A stretch of 10,021 bases of DNA from assembly GCA_003024985.2 (NCBI GenBank), contig PXIH01S0000001.1. One strand, 5' to 3'. Position 1 is the first letter of the stretch, and every line of letters starts with the position of its first letter. The stretch is from Euperipatoides rowelli (lineage: Eukaryota > Onychophora > Udeonychophora > Euonychophora > Peripatopsidae). The position numbers and the translations under genes are program-made. The notes beneath the pieces are model-generated. The model was not told the origin of the DNA and made no database searches. It was given only the letters and a program-made list of their open reading frames with translations. Below are positions 1 through 7,477 of the stretch, one piece after another.

Positions 1-967
1 AATGATTTAACATGTAAATAGAGGTATGTTCAACTTGTATTAATTAAAGGTGATTTTGTTTTTTTTTTAAAAAAAGAAATTGGACCATAATATCATTAAG
101 GATGAATTTGATTATGATTTTTTACAAGTATTTAAACAGTTCATATGATATCCAGCCTTATGCTGACAAAGATAGCAAATGTTCTATAGTTAAGTATAGC
201 AAGCTGCATTCATTTATAGCCTATGATGTCTTAAAATATCTCCCCTGGTGTATACAGTGAACAATGTTGTTTTAAGGGGGAGGTAAAGACAATTTAAAAA
301 TTGTATTGTAAATAATTTTTTTTTAAAATTTTTTTTTCTGGTGGAATTTTGTTTTTAGTAAAAATCATTGAAAATCAATAATAAATTTTTTTTTAAAAAC
401 CATTACATTTGACCTTTAAATTTACACGGTTCTGTACTTTTTCAAAACCAGATGATCAACTGTTCTTGTATTTATTTAAACAAAATTTATGCCTACGAAG
501 ACAATTACAAAAATGATAATCCAAATATAAACAACAAATAAAAACATATTACATCATATAGTTAGAAAGCTATCACATATTATACTTCTTAATACAATAG
601 TGTAGTTACAGGATACTAAAGTAAATAGCAATATCTTGAGAGGGAGAAATGTAATTCAAAAGTTTAATAACTCTTTGAATTAATAAAAATATAATTTCTT
701 TGTATGGTTTTCCAAAAAACTTTTATTAGATCAATTTGAATTTTCAATTAATGTCTGTTGTTTAAAACATAAAAAATGTAAATCTTCTTATTTCCATTGT
801 TACAATTTTAAATTTATCCACTAAGTTTAAGGTTTTGCTTATATGTTCGAGATGAGACATTTTATGAGGATATTTTTTTTATGTAATGTCTTCCAATTCA
901 GTCTCTCATTTCTAGAGAAAAAAATCATGTGGTATAAGCTGGTTCTATTATAAAAATTGACACTCAC
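1..967 (-). other. Intron of the ProRS/EPRS gene, incomplete at the left edge
   Basis: This stretch follows the splice donor of the last visible synthetase exon (minus-strand gtgagtg, positions 967-961), so it is read as the start of the next intron. I searched its minus strand for the expected next exon, which should open with Arg-Trp-Glu-Phe and continue through the rest of motif 2, and did not find it. The sequence is AT-rich with long T and A runs and no recognisable gene, RNA gene or mobile element. The intron therefore continues past position 1. Confidence 0.75.
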
Positions 968-1120
968 CACCACATTATTCCATTGGTTTAATTTTAGAGG
1001 CAAATCTCGATGAGATTTGATCCATTTGGCATAGGCAGGGTACATAACTGTTTCACTGGTTGGACGAATGGCTATTGGTTCAGCCAAATCAGATGAACCA
1101 GATTTAGTCACCCAGGCTAC
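968..1120 (-). CDS. EPRS1: Prolyl-tRNA synthetase (EPRS ProRS domain), exon with the TSE proline-binding loop
   Basis: This 153-nt exon encodes exactly 51 codons on the minus strand, starting [10 protein letters not shown] and ending LNQWNNVV. ProRS joins proline to tRNA-Pro in the cytosol; in animals it is normally the C-terminal half of EPRS, a member of the multi-tRNA-synthetase complex. The peptide aligns without gaps to human EPRS1 residues 1101-1151. It contains [15 protein letters not shown], whose Thr and Glu correspond to human Thr1121 and Glu1123 that contact proline, and ends in LNQWNNVV just before the motif 2 Arg-Trp-Glu, which should open the next exon. The acceptor is ttttag at 1126-1121 after a T run. 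The donor is gtgagtg at 967-961, chosen because it keeps phase 0 and matches the human junction; translation past it loses all homology. Homology is essentially certain. Whether it is fused to GluRS cannot be seen here. Confidence 0.96.
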
Positions 1121-1782
1121 CTAAAATCAGTAAAAAAAAAAAAGGATTCAAATTTATATACAGTACGGTATATAAGCATATAATATTTATGGCACTTCCA
1201 TCAATTTCAAATGTGATATATACTGTAAATACTTTGTATTATTTACAAATTTTAAGTTTCTTAAAAAGGATGAAATTTATGAGATTATAGTACCCTCACT
1301 AAATATCCTGAATGCATGAAGAAATTACCATTAATTTACACATGCACAAAAGTTGATTGTTTTATGCACGGTTAACGATCTTTTAATTGATCAGATTATG
1401 AGCACAACATTTAATATTAAAAATAGTAAAGACGTGGCTACGAACATCAACAATACATAAACCAGCTATTCCCTGAAAACACAATTTAATGTGACAAAAT
1501 AAAATACCATATCAATTTATTATATAGCAATTTAATGTAACAAAATAAAATACTAAATTATTGAATCTGAACAATGTGTAATACAATATATTAGTATTTA
1601 ATAGTCTTAATTATTAGCAATGTTTGTTTATTTTTTACAATATTAAATTCACAAATATATATATTTAATTATTTAAAAATTGATGTAAAAATAGTCATAT
1701 CCTTTGGGGCGAGGCTTTTTTTTTTCTTGATGTATTTTGATTTATTTGGTAAAATAAACCTATTTAATATTATTATTATTAC
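1121..1782 (-). other. 662-bp intron between the motif 1 and TSE-loop exons
   Basis: The donor is gtaata (positions 1782-1777 read on the minus strand) and the acceptor is a T-rich tract ending in ttttag. The intron is phase 0. It contains a short direct duplication at 1482-1555 and otherwise simple AT-rich sequence. No gene is seen on either strand. Confidence 0.9.
1482..1555. repeat. 28-bp near-perfect direct repeat, two copies 46 bp apart
   Basis: The 28-bp segment starting CAATTTAATGT at 1482-1509 recurs at 1528-1555 with two transitions. The intervening 18 bp is AT-rich. It looks like a local slippage or tandem duplication inside the synthetase intron. No function is suggested. Confidence 0.8.
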
Positions 1783-1992
1783 CTCTGGAGCAAAATCTGC
1801 TATATGCGTTTTTTCCTTTTCCAATGCACTCTGGGAAACAAAAATGGGAAAGTAGCAGTTCTGAACACCTAACTTTTTAATCTCAGTATCAAAAAATTCC
1901 TTAATACTTTCCCATATACTATAGGACCAGGGTCTCAATATATAACATCCACTGACGTCATAATATTCTACCATCTCAGCTTTGGTGATTAT
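1783..1992 (-). CDS. EPRS1: Prolyl-tRNA synthetase (EPRS ProRS domain), exon with class II motif 1
   Basis: This 210-nt exon gives 70 codons, beginning [16 protein letters not shown] and ending THIADFAPE. It matches human EPRS1 residues about 1031-1100 with no gaps. The central [17 protein letters not shown] stretch is class II motif 1 (dimer interface helix and strand with the conserved Pro). The Phe in FAPE corresponds to human Phe1097, which lines the ATP/halofuginone pocket. On the minus strand the acceptor is a pyrimidine-rich tract ending gatttag (positions 1999-1993), with a possible branch site ttaac upstream; the donor is GAG followed by gtaata. Both ends fall between codons, matching the phases of the exons on either side. 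The first in-frame Met is internal, not a start. No frameshift or stop interrupts it, so the gene looks functional here. Confidence 0.97.
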
Positions 1993-2482
1993 CTAAATCA
2001 ATAAGAACAAAAATATAACGGTTAAGAAAACAATATTATTTTAATTGTTGGTAGTGGAGGAAAAAAGAGAAATTTACAGAAATTTACTAACAGGCTATTT
2101 TGAATCTGCATTAATTTCAATTTTAAAAATGCATTCTTTCTAGATGATTTTAATTAGCTTTTAAATGAACTAATAAGTCAATGACATGAAATATTTTTAA
2201 AATATTGTAAATATTTTTAGTAATTTATTGATATTTCACATTCTGTAATAGGCTTTGACCATGGATATACAGTATATCTAATAAATATTATAAGTAAATG
2301 AAATGAAATTCTTCGGTTCAAGGATTAAATGAATATAAATTAGCATATATAAAATATGCATTTATTAACCCATGGTTATGGGCCCATGTCATGTCTAAAA
2401 ACAGATCAAGAAATTCAGTGCAAATGATTAAAATATTAAAAATCTGCAATAGTTTAAACAAAATTTTCATTCTAAAAGCAGA

Positions 2483-2569
2483 ATGGAAAACATGACTACC
2501 AGTATTGAAAAATTAAATAAGACAAATTATGACACTTGGAAATTACAGATGGAAGCCCTTATAAGTTGA
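2483..2569 (+). pseudogene. Ty1/copia retrotransposon gag N-terminus, truncated relic
   Basis: A 28-codon plus-strand frame starts with ATG and reads MENMTTSIEKLNKTNYDTWK followed by LQMEALIS, then a TGA stop. The block KLNxTNYDTWKLQMEALI is the hallmark N-terminal segment of Ty1/copia Gag (DUF4219/UBN2-type), where it is normally followed by a few hundred more residues, a zinc knuckle and then pol. Here it stops at once, and I see no zinc knuckle, protease, integrase or reverse transcriptase downstream. Nearby plus-strand frames up to about 2830, such as one reading PSFNLELIYEE, might be scrambled gag but are not convincing. It lies in the synthetase intron, antisense to that gene. No LTRs were identified. 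It is dead as a coding element. Confidence 0.75.
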
Positions 2570-2999
2570 AAGCAATTAAAATAAATAAAAACTAGGCTCA
2601 CTATTGTCAATGGGATGGTTGGTGGAGCCATGTTGCTTCCTATATTATTTTGTTCTGAGCATTTCTTAGCTGAAGATTATGAGAGATTTACTATTACAGC
2701 TGGCCTTCCAAGAGGAAGCTGAAAGATTCAGCCATCCCTTCTTTTAACTTGGAACTGATTTATGAAGAAACATTGAACCAAGCAAAAATTCACAAGTCGT
2801 CTGTCCGTCTATCTTTGCCATTAGTTACATGAGCACTTTATTTGGTGAATAACCATTTGCTGCCACAAGATTCTTTCATAGTTTTATACAACTAATAGGA
2901 TTCTATAAACATTTTTAAGGCATGATATTTTAGAAAATATTTTGGTGTAAAATTTGTCATATTTTCTTAGCATAGTCTGACATAATTTTTTTTTTAAAC

Positions 3000-3100
3000 G
3001 ATGAAAGCCCCACGGGAAATTCACAATATCCCGGTGGGCTAGTTCAGCCCTGCATCCAACTCTCGAAGAAACCGGACATTTTAAATGTCCCTTTTGGGGA
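3000..3100. other. GC-rich block with nested inverted repeats, probable repeat relic
   Basis: By hand count this 100-bp block is about 49% G+C, far above its AT-rich surroundings. It contains an imperfect stem-loop (3006-3020 with 3026-3040, 12 of 15 positions pairing), a small GGGCT/AGCCC stem at 3036-3050, and a palindrome of two 8-bp arms around one base (3074-3090, starting GGACATTT). The composition break suggests inserted DNA, perhaps a SINE or the end of a LINE or LTR element. A loose B-box-like AGTTCAGCCC was seen but no matching A box. No family is assigned. Confidence 0.4.
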
Positions 3101-3209
3101 AATGAGATGAAATTTTGGTTCTTGTTCTGACTAATTCTTTAGTGAAATAATTCCTGTTGATTTCATTGCTTAAAAATATATTTTATTGATTTAAATAAAA
3201 AAGACTTAC

Positions 3210-3261
3210 CTGAGAATACCAATCACTCAAATTCTCTTCCTTCTTGGCTTCAAGTCCTAAC
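3210..3261 (-). CDS. EPRS1: Prolyl-tRNA synthetase (EPRS), small exon at the start of the ProRS domain
   Basis: This 52-nt exon supplies the last base of a split codon, then LGLEAKKEENLSDWYSQ. This is the signature start of the eukaryotic/archaeal-type ProRS catalytic domain and matches human EPRS1 about 1014-1030. On the minus strand the acceptor is attatacag after a T run, and the donor is CAG followed by gtaag. The first G completes a codon, expected to be the Arg of the conserved Arg-Leu-Gly, so the preceding exon must end in AG or CG. The exon end is phase 0 and joins cleanly to the motif 1 exon. In animal EPRS the preceding coding sequence is the WHEP linker and GluRS half; neither is confidently seen in this window. 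Confidence 0.95.
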
Positions 3262-3307
3262 CTGTATAATTAAAAAAAATAATTCTAAGCAGAATCAGAA
3301 TTTTCTA

Positions 3308-3336
3308 GTTTGTGTTTTTAAAAAAAAAACACAAAC
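3308..3336. repeat. 12-bp perfect inverted repeat with 5-base loop
   Basis: The arm GTTTGTGTTTTT at 3308-3319 pairs with its complement at 3325-3336, leaving a loop of five A. It lies just upstream of the small synthetase exon in transcript sense. It may be a simple-sequence palindrome. No role is inferred. Confidence 0.7.
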
Positions 3337-3885
3337 AATATAAATTAAAAATTAAAGGTATTATTGTTACAATAAAGTTCAGAACTACACTTTAGGTAGG
3401 CGTCATAATATGGTAAAAATTATAAATTAAAATTTTAATGAATGTCCAATCAAGATGCTTTTTTTTCACCGATACTAATTATTCATTAGATAAACATATT
3501 AAATTTTAGTATTATTATTTTAAAATCGTCAAAACAAAATGCAACATGCCTGTAAAAGATCTTTTGTTAATTCAATTATATTATGCCATATAGAAGTAGG
3601 TTACTCCTAACTTTATACTGAAATATTATAAACGTTTATTTAAATTAAGTAGGTTTGACTTTAAGGTACCAATACCAGATGAAATAAAAAAAAATCGTTA
3701 TTTGGAAACACCATAAATTGCCAAATAATAAACATGCAGTCCTTTTAATTTAAAGGTTTAGCGTTAGTGTTCTGCACTCCGTGCATATTAGGTTTTCTAA
3801 AATCAGAAGATTAACTTATTAGGTTTATTTCCAAAAAGAATAACTTTTTAGTCACATTGTTGCTATTTTTTTTTTTTTTTGTTAC

Positions 3886-3953
3886 CTGTTCTGTGGAGTC
3901 ACAATTTTCACTTGTACTTGGACATTATATCTTTGGAGTAAATTTCCAGAATG
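3886..3953 (-). CDS. Doubtful candidate exon upstream of the ProRS domain (linker)
   Basis: On the minus strand a 68-nt open segment ends AACAG followed by gtaac, a fair donor, and reads VKIVTPQN plus a split codon starting AG. Joined to the next exon at 3261, the split codon becomes Arg, giving the expected Arg-Leu-Gly, so the phase is exactly right. A possible acceptor, gacag, sits at 3958-3954, but the 30 bases before it are not pyrimidine-rich and include the palindromic hairpins. The linker before ProRS varies between species, so homology cannot confirm it. The segment also lies inside the 3710-4294 inverted-repeat pair. If that is a transposon, this exon is a coincidence. Confidence 0.25.
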
Positions 3954-3966
3954 CTGTCACCATTGT

Positions 3967-4017
3967 ATGAACCAGTCGCTAGTTTAGACTGGTTCATCTA
4001 ATTGTCCAAACAATTAG
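3967..4017. repeat. Two back-to-back perfect hairpins
   Basis: The first hairpin has 11-bp perfect arms (ATGAACCAGTC at 3967-3977 and its complement at 3987-3997) around a 9-base loop. The second starts at the very next base: 8-bp arms CTAATTGT at 3998-4005 and its complement at 4010-4017, around a 4-base loop. Adjacent perfect stems without a gap are unusual in random AT-rich sequence. They sit near the centre of the 3710/4294 inverted-repeat pair. Function is unknown. Confidence 0.85.
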
Positions 4018-4294
4018 TACTTAGACCATCTACAGTATATTGAAGTATTTAAGGGTTACAAATTTTCAACTGTCATTGTCTAAGAATTCCCTATGAGCCA
4101 CAACTGCTATCTAAGATTATTGTACATGATATAATGAGGTTTAACCATTATTTTGTAGGGGAGTCCATGATACAAATTTTCATTTCATAGGTCTATATAA
4201 GACATTCCTATGCTTTTGTTTTCACAAGAGACAATTTTTAAAGAATAGTGTTATTTTTGCAACGACCATGTATGTTTATTTGGCAATTTATGGT

Positions 4295-5094
4295 ACAGTA
4301 TTTACAGTACCGGTACATAAAGTGACCATAATTTTAAAGGATGACGGTCAGTTGGATACTTTTGTAAAAAAAAACTGTGAAATCTATTAAGCTTTATTTT
4401 TGGTATTTAATTCAAAACAAATGGTGGTAGTTGTTTTTTGAATAGCATTTTTTTTTAGTAAACTAAAACATACCGGTACTGTATTTCATTGTAAGTATAT
4501 GAGAGTTGCTCAAATTTATAATAGCTAACTGAAAGTACAAACCATATGCACACATTTACTGGCTTTCCTCTGGCTTGAAATAAAAATTAGTCACTACTGA
4601 CTATTACTGAAAATAAAAACTAGTCACTTTGAAAATAAATTAGTCGTAATGTTTCGTTATTCGGTGCTCATGTTGAATGCAGTCTATCATAAATTATTAG
4701 CTGATTTTTTTTATTTTTATAAATGAAAGATATTGGTTTCAAAAGGATCCTCTGGCATTAATTTTAAAAATTTGGTAGATCAAATATGGCATAAATACTT
4801 ATTATTCTTTTGTTGTTAAGTAACTTGTTTCTAAATTGTATTTTTCAAAATTATATATTTTAGCTTAATGTATGTTGGAATTGAGATGTGCAGTACTAAT
4901 AATATTTGATGAATAGTAAAATAATACTATATAGATATATAATTCTCTTATGACTATTAGTAATAAAATTTTGTAGTCACTTTCTGCATTTTGTAGTAAT
5001 TGACTACTGACAGAGGAATGACTGCATTTACATAGGGAGCATCATAATAAAAAAAAGTATAAAATGAGACATTAAAGTAAAAAACAATGAATTT
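4295..5094. other. Gene-free AT-rich stretch with a possible degraded MITE
   Basis: No coding region is supported. Within it, TTCCTCTG at 4565-4572 is inverted at 5011-5018. Inward of both ends lie several copies of an AGTCACT or AGTAGTCA-type motif (4588-4602, 4620-4628, around 4974-4982 and 4995-5010). This pattern of short terminal inverted repeats plus subterminal motif clusters resembles a decayed DNA transposon of about 450 bp, but the arms are short and no target duplication is clear. A TACCGGTACTGTA motif occurs at 4471-4483. Confidence 0.35.
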
Positions 5095-5170
5095 AGAGAC
5101 TGCGACGGGCTGTGGGACAAATGGTAAAAACAGGGACTTCCCCCAAAATTAGCATGTCTAGCCACCTTGT
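5095..5170. repeat. GC-richer repeat relic ending in a TAGCCACC motif
   Basis: This block contains GGGCTGTGGGACAAATGG, CAGGGACTTCCC and CATGTCTAGCCACC. On the other strand it begins GGTGGCTAGACATG and runs into GGGACA/TGTCCC-type words. That word pattern resembles an interspersed repeat common in many animal genomes that begins GGTGGCCAGA and carries GTCCCG repeats. The resemblance is from memory. The block is degraded and no target duplication was found. Confidence 0.35.
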
Positions 5171-7297
5171 ATATACATTTTTTTTAATAATGTATATTTT
5201 AATTTTTTAAAAATATTAAATTGTCCATTAATTAAAAAAAAAAAACAACCACATAGGTATATCCTTTACATACAGTATCTAAAAATTAGAATTCTGTCTA
5301 AAATAATGGAAAAATCCAAGAATAGATGTTGTGTGCAAAAGTCTAAAATAGTAATTCTGGCTCATTAAAATGTTTTCAATTGTCATTTTTAATGTTTAAA
5401 ATCTCTTAAAAGTTACAAAAAATTTTAATTACCCCTTCATTTACCATCGTGTCAATATAATAATGTACAATAATACATTTTGTTTGCATTTGTTTGGTTC
5501 GGTTGTCCGAGGTCAAAACTTAAGTTTTCATTCATTCATTTGTAACCATAATCACAGTTTTACTATTAAAGTTGTGATTTGCAGGCTGTAAGGTTATAAA
5601 TGGATGAACAAACTGCTAACTGCATCACATGACCAAATCAGCAAATCAAGAAATATGTGTGACAAACTTGTGTTAAAGTTGCCATCATATGCAATAGAAA
5701 GAGACATGGATTTTTAAGCTAATATATTTAATGTCTTTTGTTTTAAGCCTTAAACTGCACTTTTTACTTTACAGCATGATATTGTTTTGTAATGGTGAGC
5801 ACCAATGTAACTTATTTAATTGTGAAGTTGGATTCAATAAAAGAATTCTTCAATTTTATCCTGTGCGAGTAAATTGCCATTTTCGTTTCCAGCAGAACAA
5901 AGTTTTAAATCCAGCAGACGAGCAGTGCTTTTACCTATAAACATTTTCTCTCATATAGCGAGTGCATCCAAGAAGTCAATGGCCAGGGTTGTATACACAA
6001 TAGTACTATCATATGAGGAAGGAATACTACATTCGTGCTTGAGCTATGATCTAAGAAAACATTTTATTAATATAAATCTGTAGTTGATTTAATTACTACT
6101 TTAACACAAACAAAATAAATTAAATTTGTTTATTTCATAATTTTTTTTTTTTTTTTTTTAGGTTTGAAGGTGTATTTGTGAGTATTTGTAGACAGGATAG
6201 ATCTTCTTAAAGTAAATTATGATTATGCAGTGTATGACTAATTTTTTTGAGCACTATTCCTAAGGAACAGTGATGTTTCATATTTACTTTTCCGGAAATA
6301 AAACATCTCACTATTAACATATTTCCTAAATCGCAGAAGTTTAGATTTTGTTAAAAGTGAAACTGAAGCCTGGAAATTTAAAATTTGTAGACGTATAGCT
6401 CAAACATTAATTGTATATTGAGATTGTATTTTTCCTTTATAACTCTTACAAAAAAGTTAAGAAAAAAACAGGATTTGAATTATTTTTATTAAAACAAAAT
6501 AAATAGCCATTTCCTTCAAAACGATTCTAAATTATATACAACATATTAAATTTTTTTAAAAAAAACTTTCTATTTGGTTTGAAGTGTTTTAATTTTTATT
6601 TTATTCATAAGCTGGATCATTTAAATCATATAAATTTCAATCTTACTTAAAATGAGAAAATTTTCTTCTTAATGAATTTTGGCAAGCAATATTCAAGAGA
6701 AAAAAATTATCTCAAACTTTTTTACATTATGCGTCCATCTTGAATAGAATGGGATAAGGGAAAATAAAGTGAGAATAGTCTCATAATAACAATAAAACCA
6801 AAGTCTCACTCGATATATGTTTTTGAGAAAATATATTCTTCATGTTTAAAAATTATAAAGCATTGCCTGCCTATTTAAAAATTAAAGGCTATATTTTAAT
6901 TCTTTAAAAAAGCTCAAGAAAAGAAAGCATAACTTTTCAAAGCAGAGACAACAAAGTAACTAAAGAAAATTCTATTATCAGACTAAATATAAATTCACGA
7001 TATAGCTTAAATATAAAAGAATTTAAGCTGCTAAAATATGATTTTACCAAAAAGATATTGAAATTTAAATGCTTTAATTTTTTTCTACTATTCCACCGGA
7101 ATATTGTCTTAAGATTTAACCATTCCGGCATGATTTTTACAATTCTCGGAATAGCATTAAAATCGAACACTGTTTATGTTATTACAATTGATAATGATAG
7201 AACTAAAATCAGTTTACACACTTTCAATGAAACATGCTCAGAGCAGAATTTCACTACTACATGATTATTCCCTTCCTATTATGGAGCAGTAGAAAAA
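5171..7297. other. Gene-free AT-rich intergenic or intronic sequence
   Basis: I see no gene, RNA gene or clear mobile element here. Short open frames on both strands (for example plus strand 5731-5940 and 5874-6083, minus strand 6937-7170) match no family, lack coding-like composition and are typical of AT-rich noise. A 36-codon minus-strand frame at 5834-5944 reads a little more like protein but is not recognised. Long T or A runs occur at 5225-5245 and 6140-6160. If EPRS upstream exons (WHEP repeats, GluRS) lie here I could not detect them. Confidence 0.6.
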
Positions 7298-7425
7298 GGG
7301 CCATAGAGGTCGTTCACATTATATAACACTCACGGAGGTGGGGGGGGGGGGTGTATTCATTTTGTTATAATTTGTTATAAAGGGGGAGGGGGTCTCTAGA
7401 AAGGTTTGTTATATAACAAACATAC
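7298..7425. mobile_element. G-rich GTTATATAAC MITE-like element, copy 1
   Basis: The element starts GGGCCATAGAGGTCGTTCAC, followed by ATTATATAACAC, a G run (about 7328-7351), the doublet TTTGTTATAA TTTGTTATAA, a second G-rich run (7382-7392) and then TTGTTATATAACAAAC. A second copy with the same order is at 9033-9144. The layout of a GGGCC-type end, a palindromic GTTATATAAC core and two G-rich blocks around paired TTGTTATAA words recalls a class of short repeats in invertebrates that begin GGGCCGTTCA and carry GTTACGTAAC. The right end of this copy is degraded, so its boundary is approximate. Confidence 0.55.
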
Positions 7426-7477
7426 AAAATTGTTAAGGAAATGAGATCTGGGGTCCGGGGAGATATAATATTTAAGG

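Larger units (their letters stand above)
1993..3209 (-). other. 1,217-bp intron of the ProRS/EPRS gene carrying repeat relics
   Basis: The donor is ggtaag-type (exon end CAG followed by gtaag, positions 3209-3205) and the acceptor is gatttag. It is a phase 0 intron. It holds a copia gag relic on the opposite strand at 2483-2569, a short run resembling a transposon tail (ctgtccgtct at 2801-2810), and a GC-rich block at 3000-3100. The rest is AT-rich with nothing recognisable. Confidence 0.88.
3710..4294. repeat. Spaced inverted repeat pair, possible small non-autonomous element
   Basis: The sequence at 3710-3735, starting ACCATAAATTGCCAAATAA, recurs in inverted form at 4272-4294. The first 19 bases are identical, and a 3-base indel follows. 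The arms enclose about 536 bp whose midpoint is near 4002, close to a pair of hairpins at 3967-4017. This could be a MITE-like or foldback insertion with terminal repeats, but I found no clear target site duplication or family signature. Apart from the doubtful exon at 3886-3953, no coding sequence lies inside. Confidence 0.45.

Noticed and set aside
839-967. Reading the TSE-loop exon beyond NNVV to position 839
   Set aside because: Residues after NNVV do not match ProRS, where Arg-Trp-Glu-Phe is expected, and a strong gtgagtg donor lies exactly at the conserved junction.
1669-1782. Reading the motif 1 exon further, through the splice donor, to position 1669
   Set aside because: Translation after FAPE becomes low-complexity (Ile runs, then Lys runs) and loses homology, while gtaata at 1782-1777 and the next exon starting VAWVT give a clean join.
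3036-3065. tRNA-derived SINE promoter (B box AGTTCAGCCC)
   Set aside because: The match to the B-box consensus is imperfect, no A box lies at the right distance, and no cloverleaf can be drawn.
5731-6083. Two overlapping plus-strand open frames of 69 codons each
   Set aside because: They match no family I recognise, overlap in different frames, and are the size expected by chance in open AT-rich sequence. A tttacag before 5774 looks like an acceptor but no partner exon is visible.
6265-6316. Imperfect inverted repeat around TTCCGGAA (AGTGATGTTT with AAACATCTCACT)
   Set aside because: The arms need an indel and the spacer does not pair well beyond the central 8-bp palindrome. It is too weak to call.
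6937-7264. Opposing open frames of 77 codons (minus) and 68 codons (plus)
   Set aside because: They overlap on opposite strands, are rich in Phe, Leu, Lys and Ile codons set by base composition, and show no motif.
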